This document shows positions 8,691 to 16,835 of a stretch of DNA of 42,872 nucleotides, piece by piece (position 1 is the first letter of the stretch; every line of letters begins with the position of its first letter). The stretch is from an uncultured Desulfobacteraceae bacterium (GTDB taxonomy: Bacteria > Desulfobacterota > Desulfobacteria > Desulfobacterales > Desulfatirhabdiaceae). Position numbers and translations under genes: made by a program. The stretch covers positions 1 to 42,872 of the forward strand of contig CAJBLH010000145.1 in assembly GCA_903953895.1 (NCBI GenBank). Reading direction: 5' to 3'. The notes beneath the pieces were generated by a model. The model searched no databases and was not told the origin of the DNA. It saw only the letters and a program-made list of their open reading frames with translations.

Positions 8691-8832
8691 GTATAAAACT
8701 GACTCAGAGCTACGCGGTTTGGTTGCACTTCATTGAACACGGTTCCAAATAAAAAAGCCGCCAAACACGAATAAATCGTGATAGCGGCCCGACCATCATT
8801 ACTCCCTCTGAGAAGACTATATTCTCAGACCC
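8691..8832 (-). repeat. Leader repeat, copy 2 (distal)
   Basis: This is the second 142-bp unit, 87 bases upstream of copy 1 in the direction of transcription. It retains hairpin 1 (8807-8829) and the terminator (8751-8788). In the terminator stem one A-U pair of copy 1 is a G-U wobble here, so pairing is kept. Similarity continues a little past the 5' end (an AATTTA-rich stretch). Its 3' side does not lead into dctQ but into a short stretch with a possible 8-codon frame, MVKKLFGR (8646-8672), whose stop lies in a small GCGCT/AGCGC hairpin. Confidence 0.78.
8751..8788 (-). terminator. Intrinsic terminator inside leader copy 2
   Basis: The same stem as in copy 1, GCCGCTATCACGA with TCGTGTTTGGCGGC, followed by TTTTTT on the minus strand. 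Two terminators in series would give a steep on/off response if both are regulated. Confidence 0.77.
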
Positions 8833-8859
8833 GAAAAAAAAATAAATTTTCAACCAATT

Positions 8860-8888
8860 ATCATAACCACCTTATGATGTCTATAAAA
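8860..8888 (-). promoter_or_regulatory. Candidate promoter of the tandem leader
   Basis: On the minus strand TATGAT (8860-8865) matches five of six -10 positions and has a poor -35 (TTTTAT) 17 bases upstream. Transcription would start about 20 bases before leader copy 2. The -35 is weak, so this is tentative. Confidence 0.3.
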
Positions 8889-8933
8889 AAGCAGATTTGC
8901 AGATATTGACGTATTCACCTTCTGCCAAAGCTT

Positions 8934-9332
8934 TCACGATGTCTCCCGTTTACAGGCGTCACAAATGACATGAATCAGTTCATCGAGATTGCAAGGCTTG
9001 GTGAGATAATCGAAGGCCCCGGATTTGATGCCTTCCCTTGCGGCAGTTTCCGATCCATGACCTGTCAGCATGATGACCGGCATGGCTGGATCCATCTTTT
9101 TGAATATCTTCAAAACCTCGATCCCATCCATGTCTTCCATTTTAAGATCCAGAACAGCGCAGTCGAAGTGTATGCTGCGAAGGGTTTGAATGGCCTCATT
9201 TCCGCTGGTGGCGGCCACTGCAACGATGTTTCTTTTGGCCATTCTTTTGGCAAGCACGCTGACGTAGCCGGGCTCGTCATCCACTAGAAGCAATTTGATC
9301 GGGTCTTTATGATACACTCCTGCGTCAGGCAT
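8934..9332 (-). CDS. Receiver-only response regulator
   Basis: A 132-residue single REC domain with all key residues: acidic pair D18/D19, phosphoacceptor D62 (VLDLKMEDMDG), T90 in the LTGHG block and K112 in the YLTKP motif. There is no output domain. AGAGGAA lies 9 bases before the ATG. It is the last of three two-component genes transcribed from the kinase at 9847-11610, its likely phosphodonor. With no DNA-binding domain it probably acts by protein contact or as a phosphate sink (inference). Confidence 0.9.
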   Translation of the reverse strand: MPDAGVYHKDPIKLLLVDDEPGYVSVLAKRMAKRNIVAVAATSGNEAIQTLRSIHFDCAVLDLKMEDMDGIEVLKIFKKMDPAMPVIMLTGHGSETAAREGIKSGAFDYLTKPCNLDELIHVICDACKRETS

Positions 9333-9388
9333 TGTCTGTTCCTCTGATATAACCGTTCACGCGATCCTTGATCCCCCCAGATTTAAAG

Positions 9389-9820
9389 TTATACTCCGTG
9401 CCGCAGTGCAATCTCCTGAATCCGCGCCTGGGCAATCTTTTCATTATGTTTATCTTTCTTGGCCCTGGCTTCCTGTACCTTCTGCAAAAGCATATCGATA
9501 TCACAGGGTTTCATGAGGTAGTCGAATGCCCCCAGTTTCATGCCTTCAATTCCGGTTTCGATGGTGGCATGGCCGGTCAGCATGATCACCTCAACCAGGG
9601 GCAGGGTTTTCTTGATTTCCTTCAGGGTATCGATACCATCCATTCCCGGCATTTTGACATCAAGGATCACCACGTCCACATGACTCTCTTGATCGAGTTT
9701 TGTCAACGCTTCAGGTCCGCTGTAGGCTGAAATGACGGTTAGATCCCGCTTGATCAATCTTTTGGTCATGGTTTCCACAAAAGGTGCTTCATCATCCACT
9801 AACAAGACAACTGTTTTCAT
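9389..9820 (-). CDS. Receiver-only response regulator with C-terminal helical tail
   Basis: A 143-residue REC protein. D9/D10, phosphoacceptor D54 (VILDVKMPGMDG), T82 (LTGHATIE) and K104 (YLMKP) are intact. After the receiver, about 30 charged residues (ARAKKDKHNEKIAQARIQEI) form a predicted amphipathic helix. A similar tail is present on the regulator at 16336-16767. AGGAGA precedes the ATG. It lies 26 bases after the dCache kinase gene in the same transcription unit and is its most likely partner. Confidence 0.9.
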   Translation of the reverse strand: MKTVVLLVDDEAPFVETMTKRLIKRDLTVISAYSGPEALTKLDQESHVDVVILDVKMPGMDGIDTLKEIKKTLPLVEVIMLTGHATIETGIEGMKLGAFDYLMKPCDIDMLLQKVQEARAKKDKHNEKIAQARIQEIALRHGV

Positions 9821-9846
9821 TTGGAACTCTCCTGTTATTTGAACAA

Positions 9847-11610
9847 TTATTGTTGATTTTGGTTTTCGCTCTTTGGCGCCGGCAGATGAATGTGAAAAGT
9901 GGAGCCCATTCCCACGCTGCTGTTAATGGTGATATCGCCGCCCATTTTCTTGATGATTCCATAACAGATCGACAGCCCTAAGCCGGTTCCCTTGCCGACA
10001 GGTTTGGTGGTAAAGAAAGGATCGAAAATGCGATTCATCATCGCTTGCGGAATCCCTTGCCCGGTATCGGCCACATCGATTGTAACATACTGGCCATTAC
10101 GCCTGCTGGTGATTTCGATATTACCCCCACCGGATCCGATAGCATCGATGGCGTTGTTGATGAGATTCAGCAGCACCTGCTGCATTTCCGAAGGCGATGC
10201 CCCCACCTGCGGAATATCCGGATCCAGGTGCGTGACTATTTTTACGTTGTTGTATTTTGCCTGCTGTCCCGAGATGCTGACGATTTCCTCGATAATATCG
10301 TTGATCAGCACTTCGCGCACCCTGGGATCGGTTTTTCTGGCGAAACTGAGCAGCTTGTGGGTAATTTCCTTGCATCGGCTGCCCTGGGTTTTAATCTGAC
10401 TCAGAGCACGGCGGAATTCTTCCAGGTTTTGACACTGTACCAGGTCTTCTTCATCCAGCAGATCTCCAATCCAGCCGGCTTCTTCAACCATGATGGCAAT
10501 GGGATTGTTGATTTCATGGGCAATGCCGGAGGCAAGTTCTCCCACGGAGGCCAGTTTTCCGGCTTCGATCACCTGTTCGTTCATCATCTCCTTGCCCTGA
10601 TCGGCTTTTTTAATATGTGCGACCATTTTTCTGGAAAGCAGAAACGCCATGACAGTGATACTGACGCCCCCGATAACCAGGATGATGATGGACAGGTTAC
10701 GTGTTTGATTCAGATCGGAAAAAGCATCCGCGTCCTCCTGTTGATACACCAGAATCCATTCTTTGTCTTTCAGCGGTGTTATCAAGTAAATGAAATCCCT
10801 GCCCGCGTAATTGACATTACCCACCGATATCCCTCTGTCTCCGAAGGGTTTTCCATCGATGGTGCCCATTCCGATATCATCGGGTTCAATGGGCTTGTTC
10901 ATCTTTGATGCATCCTGAAAATCGCGGATGCTGATAAATTTCTGTTGAAATTCCAGACTCAGTTTGGGGTCCAGGCGGGGCTTGGTCTGAAATTCCCCCT
11001 CTTTGTTGATGATGAAGGCGGAACCGGTTTGACCGATATGCACACTTTCCACCAGTGCGTTGAATACCTCGAAATCGACGGTGGCCCGTAAAATCCAGTC
11101 TTTTCCGTCGTGTTTCTGCTTGACCGTAATGATGAAATGGGGTTGCCGGCGAAGGCCCAGAAACACGTCGCTGATATAATAATTCTGATGGATGGCCTTT
11201 TTGAACCATTCTGTCTTGCCATAATCCGCTTTTTCAAGTTTGAAGGCGCCTGCGTATGCCACCTGGAGGCCCTGATCATCCACCACCCCCAGATCGACAA
11301 AAACGCCCCCATAGGATTTTTGCAGGATGGCCAGTTTATGGTTCAGATATGTTTCATCTTTTATCTGGTCGTAAGAGACCGAGTTGGCCAGATTCACCAC
11401 ATAGGCCAGTTTATCATTTAAAAACATCGTAATGCCCTGCTGATGTTTTTGAACCACCTCCATCAGGTGCGCGATCACTTTTTCGCGGTAGGAGTTTTCA
11501 AACCGGTATTCATTGAGGGCGCTGATCAAGAGAAGGGGAGCGAACGACACCAGGATTACGATCAGCATCATATTTCGCATCAGTGCCCGGTAATAGGGTT
11601 GTGTTTCCAT
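9847..11610 (-). CDS. dCache-domain sensor histidine kinase (1)
   Basis: A 587-residue membrane kinase. TM1 lies at about residues 12-32 and TM2 at about 305-325; between them is a double-Cache extracellular sensor of about 270 residues (YYISDVFLGLRRQPHFIITV is typical). The HisKA motif GELASGIAHEINNP places the phosphoacceptor at about H365. It is followed by an HATPase domain with [39 protein letters not shown]. The ATG at 11610 is used because an in-frame TTG upstream overlaps the uspA stop and GAAAGGGGAG lies just before the ATG. Cache domains of this sort often bind small carboxylates, amino acids or amines. It is paralogous to the kinase at 18871-20622. Downstream genes are two receivers; upstream is a UspA gene. 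Confidence 0.92.
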   Translation of the reverse strand: METQPYYRALMRNMMLIVILVSFAPLLLISALNEYRFENSYREKVIAHLMEVVQKHQQGITMFLNDKLAYVVNLANSVSYDQIKDETYLNHKLAILQKSYGGVFVDLGVVDDQGLQVAYAGAFKLEKADYGKTEWFKKAIHQNYYISDVFLGLRRQPHFIITVKQKHDGKDWILRATVDFEVFNALVESVHIGQTGSAFIINKEGEFQTKPRLDPKLSLEFQQKFISIRDFQDASKMNKPIEPDDIGMGTIDGKPFGDRGISVGNVNYAGRDFIYLITPLKDKEWILVYQQEDADAFSDLNQTRNLSIIILVIGGVSITVMAFLLSRKMVAHIKKADQGKEMMNEQVIEAGKLASVGELASGIAHEINNPIAIMVEEAGWIGDLLDEEDLVQCQNLEEFRRALSQIKTQGSRCKEITHKLLSFARKTDPRVREVLINDIIEEIVSISGQQAKYNNVKIVTHLDPDIPQVGASPSEMQQVLLNLINNAIDAIGSGGGNIEITSRRNGQYVTIDVADTGQGIPQAMMNRIFDPFFTTKPVGKGTGLGLSICYGIIKKMGGDITINSSVGMGSTFHIHLPAPKSENQNQQ

Positions 11611-11627
11611 TTGCTCCCCTTTCGATA

Positions 11628-12071
11628 TCAACGGATAACCAATATTTCAGCACCGGTTTGTTTTTTGAGTTCTTCCAGATGATCTTCGACGCTTCCATCA
11701 AAAATGGCTTTTTCGAAAAAAGTTCGGGGTTCATGGCCCAGCACCAGAAGATCGGCTTTTTCCTCCTGAACCACTTTTATCAATACGTCGAGTACCAGAC
11801 CTTTTCTGAGGATTTTCTTTGGAACCACGCCTTGAGTTTTGGCGATTTCTTCGGCAACGCTCAAGAACTGCTCTCCGAGGCGGTCCAGGGATTCCGCCAC
11901 CGCTCCAGAGGTGATAGAGCCACTGCTGCCCCTTTTTAAAAAAGATACGTCCACGACATAGACATAAATCAGTTCGGCGTGAGATTGACCGGCCATCACC
12001 GCGGCTTCGAGTGCGGCTTTCTGGGAATGCAGGGATCCTGTCACTCCGCATAATATCTTTTGATAACCCAT
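11628..12071 (-). CDS. Universal stress protein (UspA family)
   Basis: A 147-residue Usp-fold protein: N-terminal KILCGVTGSLHSQKAALEAA, central AELIYVYVVDVSF, and the KADLLVLGHEP strand-loop. The ATP-binding signature of UspA2-type proteins (G-x2-G-x9-G-S/T) is only partly present (GHEP...DGSV), so nucleotide binding is uncertain. The gene lies between permease copy B and kinase 1, its stop 17 bases before the kinase ATG, and is probably co-transcribed. Usp proteins commonly sit beside anion permeases and may modulate them. Confidence 0.88.
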   Translation of the reverse strand: MGYQKILCGVTGSLHSQKAALEAAVMAGQSHAELIYVYVVDVSFLKRGSSGSITSGAVAESLDRLGEQFLSVAEEIAKTQGVVPKKILRKGLVLDVLIKVVQEEKADLLVLGHEPRTFFEKAIFDGSVEDHLEELKKQTGAEILVIR

Positions 12072-12142
12072 ATTGACTCCCCTTGTTGTTGATTATGAGA
12101 ATTCAGCCCGGACCCCATACTGTCTGGGCCGAACCGGCATGA

Positions 12143-13873
12143 TTATATTTCCACCAGCAGCAACCACGCGGAACACAGGATGATGGTGATGATCATCGGG
12201 ATGAAGGCCGCCTTCAGGTAAGCCATGAAGGAGATGGGGTAGCCCGCCCGTTCGGCCATACCCACAGTGACCACATTGGCGCTGGCCCCGATCATGGTGC
12301 CGTTTCCGCCCAGGCAGGCTCCCAGAGCCAGCGCCCACCACAATACGCCACCTTGGGCTCCGGGGATGACAGTCGTCAGATATCCCACGATCGGCAGCAT
12401 GGTGGCGGTGAACGGGATGTTGTCGATAATAGCAGAGGCCAGGGCGGATACCCACAGTACCATCAGGATGGCCACCACGAGATTGCCCTGGGAGATATCC
12501 TTGACCCAGCCGGCGATGATCTGGATAAGACCGGTTTCCTCGGCCCCGGCAACGACCATAAAGAGCATGATGAAAAAAATCAGCGTGGGCCACTCGATTT
12601 CTTTTTCAAGCATTTCGACAATATCCACCTTGCTGATCACCATCAAGACTGCCGCTCCGATCATGGCCGCGATGCTGGGCTCCATATGCAGGATGCCATG
12701 AATGATGAAAAGAAAAATGACAATTGCAAGAATGGTTCCGCATTGGATCAAAAGGCTCTTGTTGGTGATCTTGTATTCTTCCCGAAGCTTTGTGATCATC
12801 TTTCCCACATCCCCTACCTGGGCCATCAAATAGTCTTTTTTATACCAATAAAGGAAATAGACGATGGTAATGGCAAGGCCAATTACATTAACCAGGGATA
12901 GATTCATGATAAAATCGACAAATGACAGTTTGGCATAAGATCCGATCATGATGTTGGGGGGGTCGCCAATCAAGGTGGCCGTACCGCCGACGTTGGAAGC
13001 GAAAACCTCTGGCATCAGCAGGGAAAGCGGGTTGATTTTTAATGTCAGCGCGATTTCAATGGTTACCGGAATGATGAGAAGCATGGTTGTAACATTGTCT
13101 AGAAAAGCCGAAGTAAGTGCCGTGACGAACATGAGAATGGCAGCCAGAACAAAAACATTGCCCTTGGCGGTCTGATAGGATTTATAGGCCATCCACTGGA
13201 AAACGCCGGTTTTTTTCATGACCCCGACAATGAGCATCATTGCCATCAAAAGAAAAATCACATTCATGTCGATAGCATTTATGGCTTCTTCATAAGTTAA
13301 AATGACAAAATCCGGATTGAATGATCCGGCTGTATAGGTAATGGTAAGAAGAACCGATGCACCCAGAAAAGCTGCGAGGGTCCGATGCATGAGTTCGAAT
13401 GCAATCAGCGCATAGACTGCAAGCAAAACGAGGCTGGCGATCCAGAAAGCAGGTGTGACGACACGGACCAAGGTAAAATTGTGATGGGCCAGGTAGTAGC
13501 CCACGCCGTTTACATCGTCTTTTTCCCGAACGATGTTCTCCAGAACAATATGGCCGGAGCTTTTAAAGGAAGGCTTTTCAGCATCCATCTCCACCATAGC
13601 TCCGGCCAGCGATCCCTTGGATACGATCAATTCGGCTTCATATCTGCCGGATTTTGAAGTGGTTACTTCTTCTTCGATATCAATCTTTTTTCCATTCAGG
13701 AAAAACTGAAGACGCACATCTTTCAGCGGTTTTGCTTGATCGTTGGTGATGGTTCCGGACACCACCAGAACATCGGAAGGGCCGCCGCCGGCATATACAT
13801 GGGCCATGGGCGCAATTCCCAAGACCAGCAGCCAGACGATGAGTGAGCCGGCAATCAATTTATTTTTTGTCAT
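12143..13873 (-). CDS. ArsB/NhaD-type anion permease with N-terminal secreted beta domain (copy B)
   Basis: A 576-residue paralogue of the gene at 6122-7852 with the same three-part layout: signal helix (1-28), beta domain at about residues 33-135 (VVSGTITNDQAKPLKDVRLQ), and permease. Motifs: LDNVTTMLLIIP (DN at 259-260), NVGGTATLIGDPPN (294-307), DNIPFTATMLP (484-494), GNGTMIGASANVV (523-535). The permease halves match almost residue for residue while the beta domains differ more, suggesting duplication followed by divergence of the external domain. The uspA gene lies 71 bases downstream. Unlike copy A it has no DctQ gene and no repeated leader. Substrate unknown. Confidence 0.86.
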   Translation of the reverse strand: MTKNKLIAGSLIVWLLVLGIAPMAHVYAGGGPSDVLVVSGTITNDQAKPLKDVRLQFFLNGKKIDIEEEVTTSKSGRYEAELIVSKGSLAGAMVEMDAEKPSFKSSGHIVLENIVREKDDVNGVGYYLAHHNFTLVRVVTPAFWIASLVLLAVYALIAFELMHRTLAAFLGASVLLTITYTAGSFNPDFVILTYEEAINAIDMNVIFLLMAMMLIVGVMKKTGVFQWMAYKSYQTAKGNVFVLAAILMFVTALTSAFLDNVTTMLLIIPVTIEIALTLKINPLSLLMPEVFASNVGGTATLIGDPPNIMIGSYAKLSFVDFIMNLSLVNVIGLAITIVYFLYWYKKDYLMAQVGDVGKMITKLREEYKITNKSLLIQCGTILAIVIFLFIIHGILHMEPSIAAMIGAAVLMVISKVDIVEMLEKEIEWPTLIFFIMLFMVVAGAEETGLIQIIAGWVKDISQGNLVVAILMVLWVSALASAIIDNIPFTATMLPIVGYLTTVIPGAQGGVLWWALALGACLGGNGTMIGASANVVTVGMAERAGYPISFMAYLKAAFIPMIITIILCSAWLLLVEI

Positions 13874-14049
13874 CGGAAAAATCCTCTCTATCGTTCTATG
13901 TCAGAGCAAACAGTGATAAATAATTTACTATTTTATTTCAATGTGCAATCAAAATTCAATTATTATCAATGATCGTCTGCTGGGATGGGTTTCAGCCCGC
14001 CCCGAGCATGAGTTCCATATTGAATATGACATGAATTAACACTTCTTGT

Positions 14050-15582
14050 TTACTTGAGCAACACGGGCATGCCCATGAGTGGCCAGATGAAGTAGCAGAA
14101 GAGCGCCAGCAAAGTCATGAGAACGAAACTGGGAATGCAGCCGTAGAGGAAAAATTCTGCGGTTGTGAACTGTTTGCTTTCATAAGCAATGGCATTGGGC
14201 GCTGCGCCGATCAGCAGGTTGAAGGGCATACCGGCGGTGGCCAGAGAGGCAAAGAAAATGACGTGGGGTGCTACACCAAGATATGTCGCAATGACCAGCG
14301 ATATGGGCAACGCTATGGCTATGGCTGCAACGTTCATGATGAAGTTGGTCAGACATAGAACCAGAAAAGCGATGGCCAGAACAAAGACCAGCCAGGGGGC
14401 TGTCTGAAACCAGGTGACCCAACTGACGGCCATCCATTCTGCGGCTTTGGTGTCATAGAGACAGTAACCGATGCTCATGGCGCCACCGAACAGGAGCAGG
14501 ATATTCCAGGGAATGGATTCCATTTCTTCCACGCCAAGGGTTCTGGCAAGAAAGAAAGCCAAGACAGGCACCAGCATGATGCACGCTCGGTCCATATCCT
14601 TGAAAAAGGGGATGGGAGAAAAGGATTTGAGCATGAAGAGTCCCAGCACCACAGTAACCATGACCAGAACGAATATTTCCTTGGAGTTCATCGGACCCAG
14701 GTCTCTGGCCAGGCCGGCAACCCGTTCCCGCAAACCGTCGATCCTGGCTTTTTCTGGCTTGAAGCAGAAGATCACGATGAGCCAAACGAGAAAAACCATG
14801 AGCGCGCCCAGGGGGAGCATATACCAGGTGAGTTCGAAGAAGCCGATCTCTGTGCCCCCAGTAAATTTCTTGAACATGCCGGCGCCTGCAACAGCCCGGG
14901 CCGAGCCCAGGAATGTTATAACCGAGCCTGCACCTGCTGTCCAGGCCATGCCGATAAATAGACCCTTGCCAAACCGGGTTGGCTTGTCGGATTCGCTATA
15001 CAGGGAGTTGATGGCCATGAGCAGCGGAAACATGGCGGCAGCTACCGCGGTGTGGGCCATGAGCAAGGTCATGCCGGCCACTATCAGAAATGTGCCGAGC
15101 AGGATGAAATTGGTATTCTCGCCCACAACCCCAAGCATCTTGTAGGCCATACGTTTGGTCAGACCCGAGTGGGCAAAGGCGAGTCCCATGACAACAGAAC
15201 CGAAGATAAACCAGACGGAAGGGTCAAAGAAATCTTTTAGAGCCGCATCCGCAGGCCGGATCATAAAAACGACCTGAAAAAAACCGATGGCAATGGCCGT
15301 AGCGCCGATGGGCATGACTTCGAAAATCCACCAGGTGGCGGCCATCAGAAAAAGCCCGATCGCCATTCTACCCTGCGCCGGCAATGGAAAGTGTTTGCCG
15401 GCTGGATCTACCGCATCCGGCAAATCGCTCATAAAATAGAAGGTGAAAAAAAAGACAAGCCCCAGAACGATAAAAAATATTCTTTTCCAGTCGATGTTCA
15501 GCTTTTTGGAGGCGCTGACGATATCATCGGAGATATCAGCCAGATTCGCTCCCGCCGGAATGCTTCTAATTTCTTCTGCCAT
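14050..15582 (-). CDS. DASS (SLC13) family anion symporter
   Basis: A 510-residue permease with about eleven membrane segments, related to sodium:dicarboxylate/sulfate symporters (WWIFEVMPIGATAIAIGFF, IPWNILLLFGGAMSIG, AGMPFNLLIGAAPNAIA). The ATG at 15582 is chosen because AAAGGAG lies 9 bases upstream; two earlier in-frame ATGs have no ribosome site. The two SNT motifs that line the Na+ and substrate sites in characterised DASS proteins are altered: A-H-T at about residues 176-178 and M-N-V at about 416-418. Ion coupling or substrate may therefore differ from the well-studied members. A CBS-domain gene follows the same direction upstream. Confidence 0.88.
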   Translation of the reverse strand: MAEEIRSIPAGANLADISDDIVSASKKLNIDWKRIFFIVLGLVFFFTFYFMSDLPDAVDPAGKHFPLPAQGRMAIGLFLMAATWWIFEVMPIGATAIAIGFFQVVFMIRPADAALKDFFDPSVWFIFGSVVMGLAFAHSGLTKRMAYKMLGVVGENTNFILLGTFLIVAGMTLLMAHTAVAAAMFPLLMAINSLYSESDKPTRFGKGLFIGMAWTAGAGSVITFLGSARAVAGAGMFKKFTGGTEIGFFELTWYMLPLGALMVFLVWLIVIFCFKPEKARIDGLRERVAGLARDLGPMNSKEIFVLVMVTVVLGLFMLKSFSPIPFFKDMDRACIMLVPVLAFFLARTLGVEEMESIPWNILLLFGGAMSIGYCLYDTKAAEWMAVSWVTWFQTAPWLVFVLAIAFLVLCLTNFIMNVAAIAIALPISLVIATYLGVAPHVIFFASLATAGMPFNLLIGAAPNAIAYESKQFTTAEFFLYGCIPSFVLMTLLALFCYFIWPLMGMPVLLK

Positions 15583-15727
15583 GGCAGCCAACTCCTTTCC
15601 CATATTGCATTGCATATCTTTTTTGTACAATGCGCATAATGTTCTCTGATGCAAGAATCATGATTACGTTCTGCCAGCGCAGTGCGCCATAATCAAAACC
15701 CTTTGCGTCTGCGAAGTAATTTTCCGT

Positions 15728-16282
15728 TTAGATTTTACAGGCCTTCACCTTGTCGCAGATGTTCTTGAATACATCGCTCATTCGCAGGATGCCGGTAATG
15801 GTGTCCCCTTTTTTAACGATCAACGAATGATGATGGCTCATGACCAGTACGTGTATGGCCTCGTCCAGCGATGCGTCTTCTTCGATATATTCTCCCGGTG
15901 CAGGTTTGCTCATGATGTCCTTGACCCGTATCTCCGAGGCTTTGTGGCAGAGATCCTCCAGCGGTTTTCGCCAAAGTCCGTAATCTTTCATCATCGATCG
16001 GATATATTCCGGGCTGAATCCAAAGCGCGATGTTTCAGTGATGTTTTCAATAGCCCGGTATTTAGGTTCGATTCCGGCGCTGACGTCCCACTGGGTCAGT
16101 TTGCCCACCACATGCCGGTGATGATCGAGAACCAGAATGGCCCGGTGTTTTTCACGGCCCTGTTCCACATTTTTCTGGGCTTCTTCCAGGGCCAGAATTG
16201 CCTCATTCAGTGTGGCATCCTCAGAAACCGTTGCATATTCGGCAAGAGGCACCATCAATTCTTTTACTTTCGTCGATTGCAT
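15728..16282 (-). CDS. CBS-domain pair protein
   Basis: A 184-residue soluble protein with two CBS motifs: KVKELMVPLAEYATVSEDATL with VGKLTQWDVSAG in the first half, and VKDIMSKPAPGEYIEEDASL with ITGILRMSDVF in the second. CBS pairs bind adenine nucleotides and gate transporters or enzymes. The ATG at 16282 is used because GAGGGGGAAT precedes it. The gene lies between a receiver gene and the DASS permease, so regulation of that permease by energy charge is a plausible but unproven role. Confidence 0.88.
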   Translation of the reverse strand: MQSTKVKELMVPLAEYATVSEDATLNEAILALEEAQKNVEQGREKHRAILVLDHHRHVVGKLTQWDVSAGIEPKYRAIENITETSRFGFSPEYIRSMMKDYGLWRKPLEDLCHKASEIRVKDIMSKPAPGEYIEEDASLDEAIHVLVMSHHHSLIVKKGDTITGILRMSDVFKNICDKVKACKI

Positions 16283-16335
16283 ATTCCCCCTCATGTCATG
16301 TTCCAATCAATAGCATATCAGCCTTAATGCAGTTA

Positions 16336-16767
16336 TCAGGCCCAGCCTTTTCTTGACAGTATCCGTTCGATTTCCGCCTGCCGGATGCGGTTTTCCTGGT
16401 CTGATTTGCGCTTGTAGGCCAGCACGATTTTTTCAACCAGTTCCTTGGTTTCCGTTGGCTTCAGAAGATAGTCGAAAGCGCCGATCTTCATGCCTTCCAC
16501 AGCGGATTCCACAGTGGAATGACCGGTAAGCATAATCACTTCCACCAGGGGGTTGAACGCTTTGATTTCACGCAGCACCGTCACCCCGTCTTTTCCGGGC
16601 ATCTGGACATCGAGGAGTACGACATCCACCTCTTTTTCCCGGACTTTTTCCATTGCCTCATCTCCGGAGTATGCTTTGGAGGTGGTAAAATCCCTGGCCT
16701 CCAGGCGCTCGGCAAGTACATCGATGAAATCTTTTTCGTCATCTACCAGCAATACGCGTATCTTCAT
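16336..16767 (-). CDS. Receiver-only response regulator with C-terminal helical tail
   Basis: A 143-residue REC protein with D9/D10, phosphoacceptor D53 (LLDVQMPGKDG), T81 (LTGHSTVE) and K103 (YLLKP) all intact. The C-terminal tail (about 25 residues, RKSDQENRIRQAEIERILSR) resembles that of the regulator at 9389-9820. AAGGAG precedes the ATG. It follows the degenerate receiver at 16836-17255 and precedes the CBS gene. Confidence 0.9.
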   Translation of the reverse strand: MKIRVLLVDDEKDFIDVLAERLEARDFTTSKAYSGDEAMEKVREKEVDVVLLDVQMPGKDGVTVLREIKAFNPLVEVIMLTGHSTVESAVEGMKIGAFDYLLKPTETKELVEKIVLAYKRKSDQENRIRQAEIERILSRKGWA

Positions 16768-16835
16768 TCATTCTTCTCCTTAACATATTGATATTCAAAA
16801 CGGTTACGATCAATCACGCATCTCGATCATGCGAT

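Noticed and set aside
8462-8832. CRISPR array
   Set aside because: Only two long units, each with internal hairpins and terminators; no short regular repeats or spacers and no cas genes.
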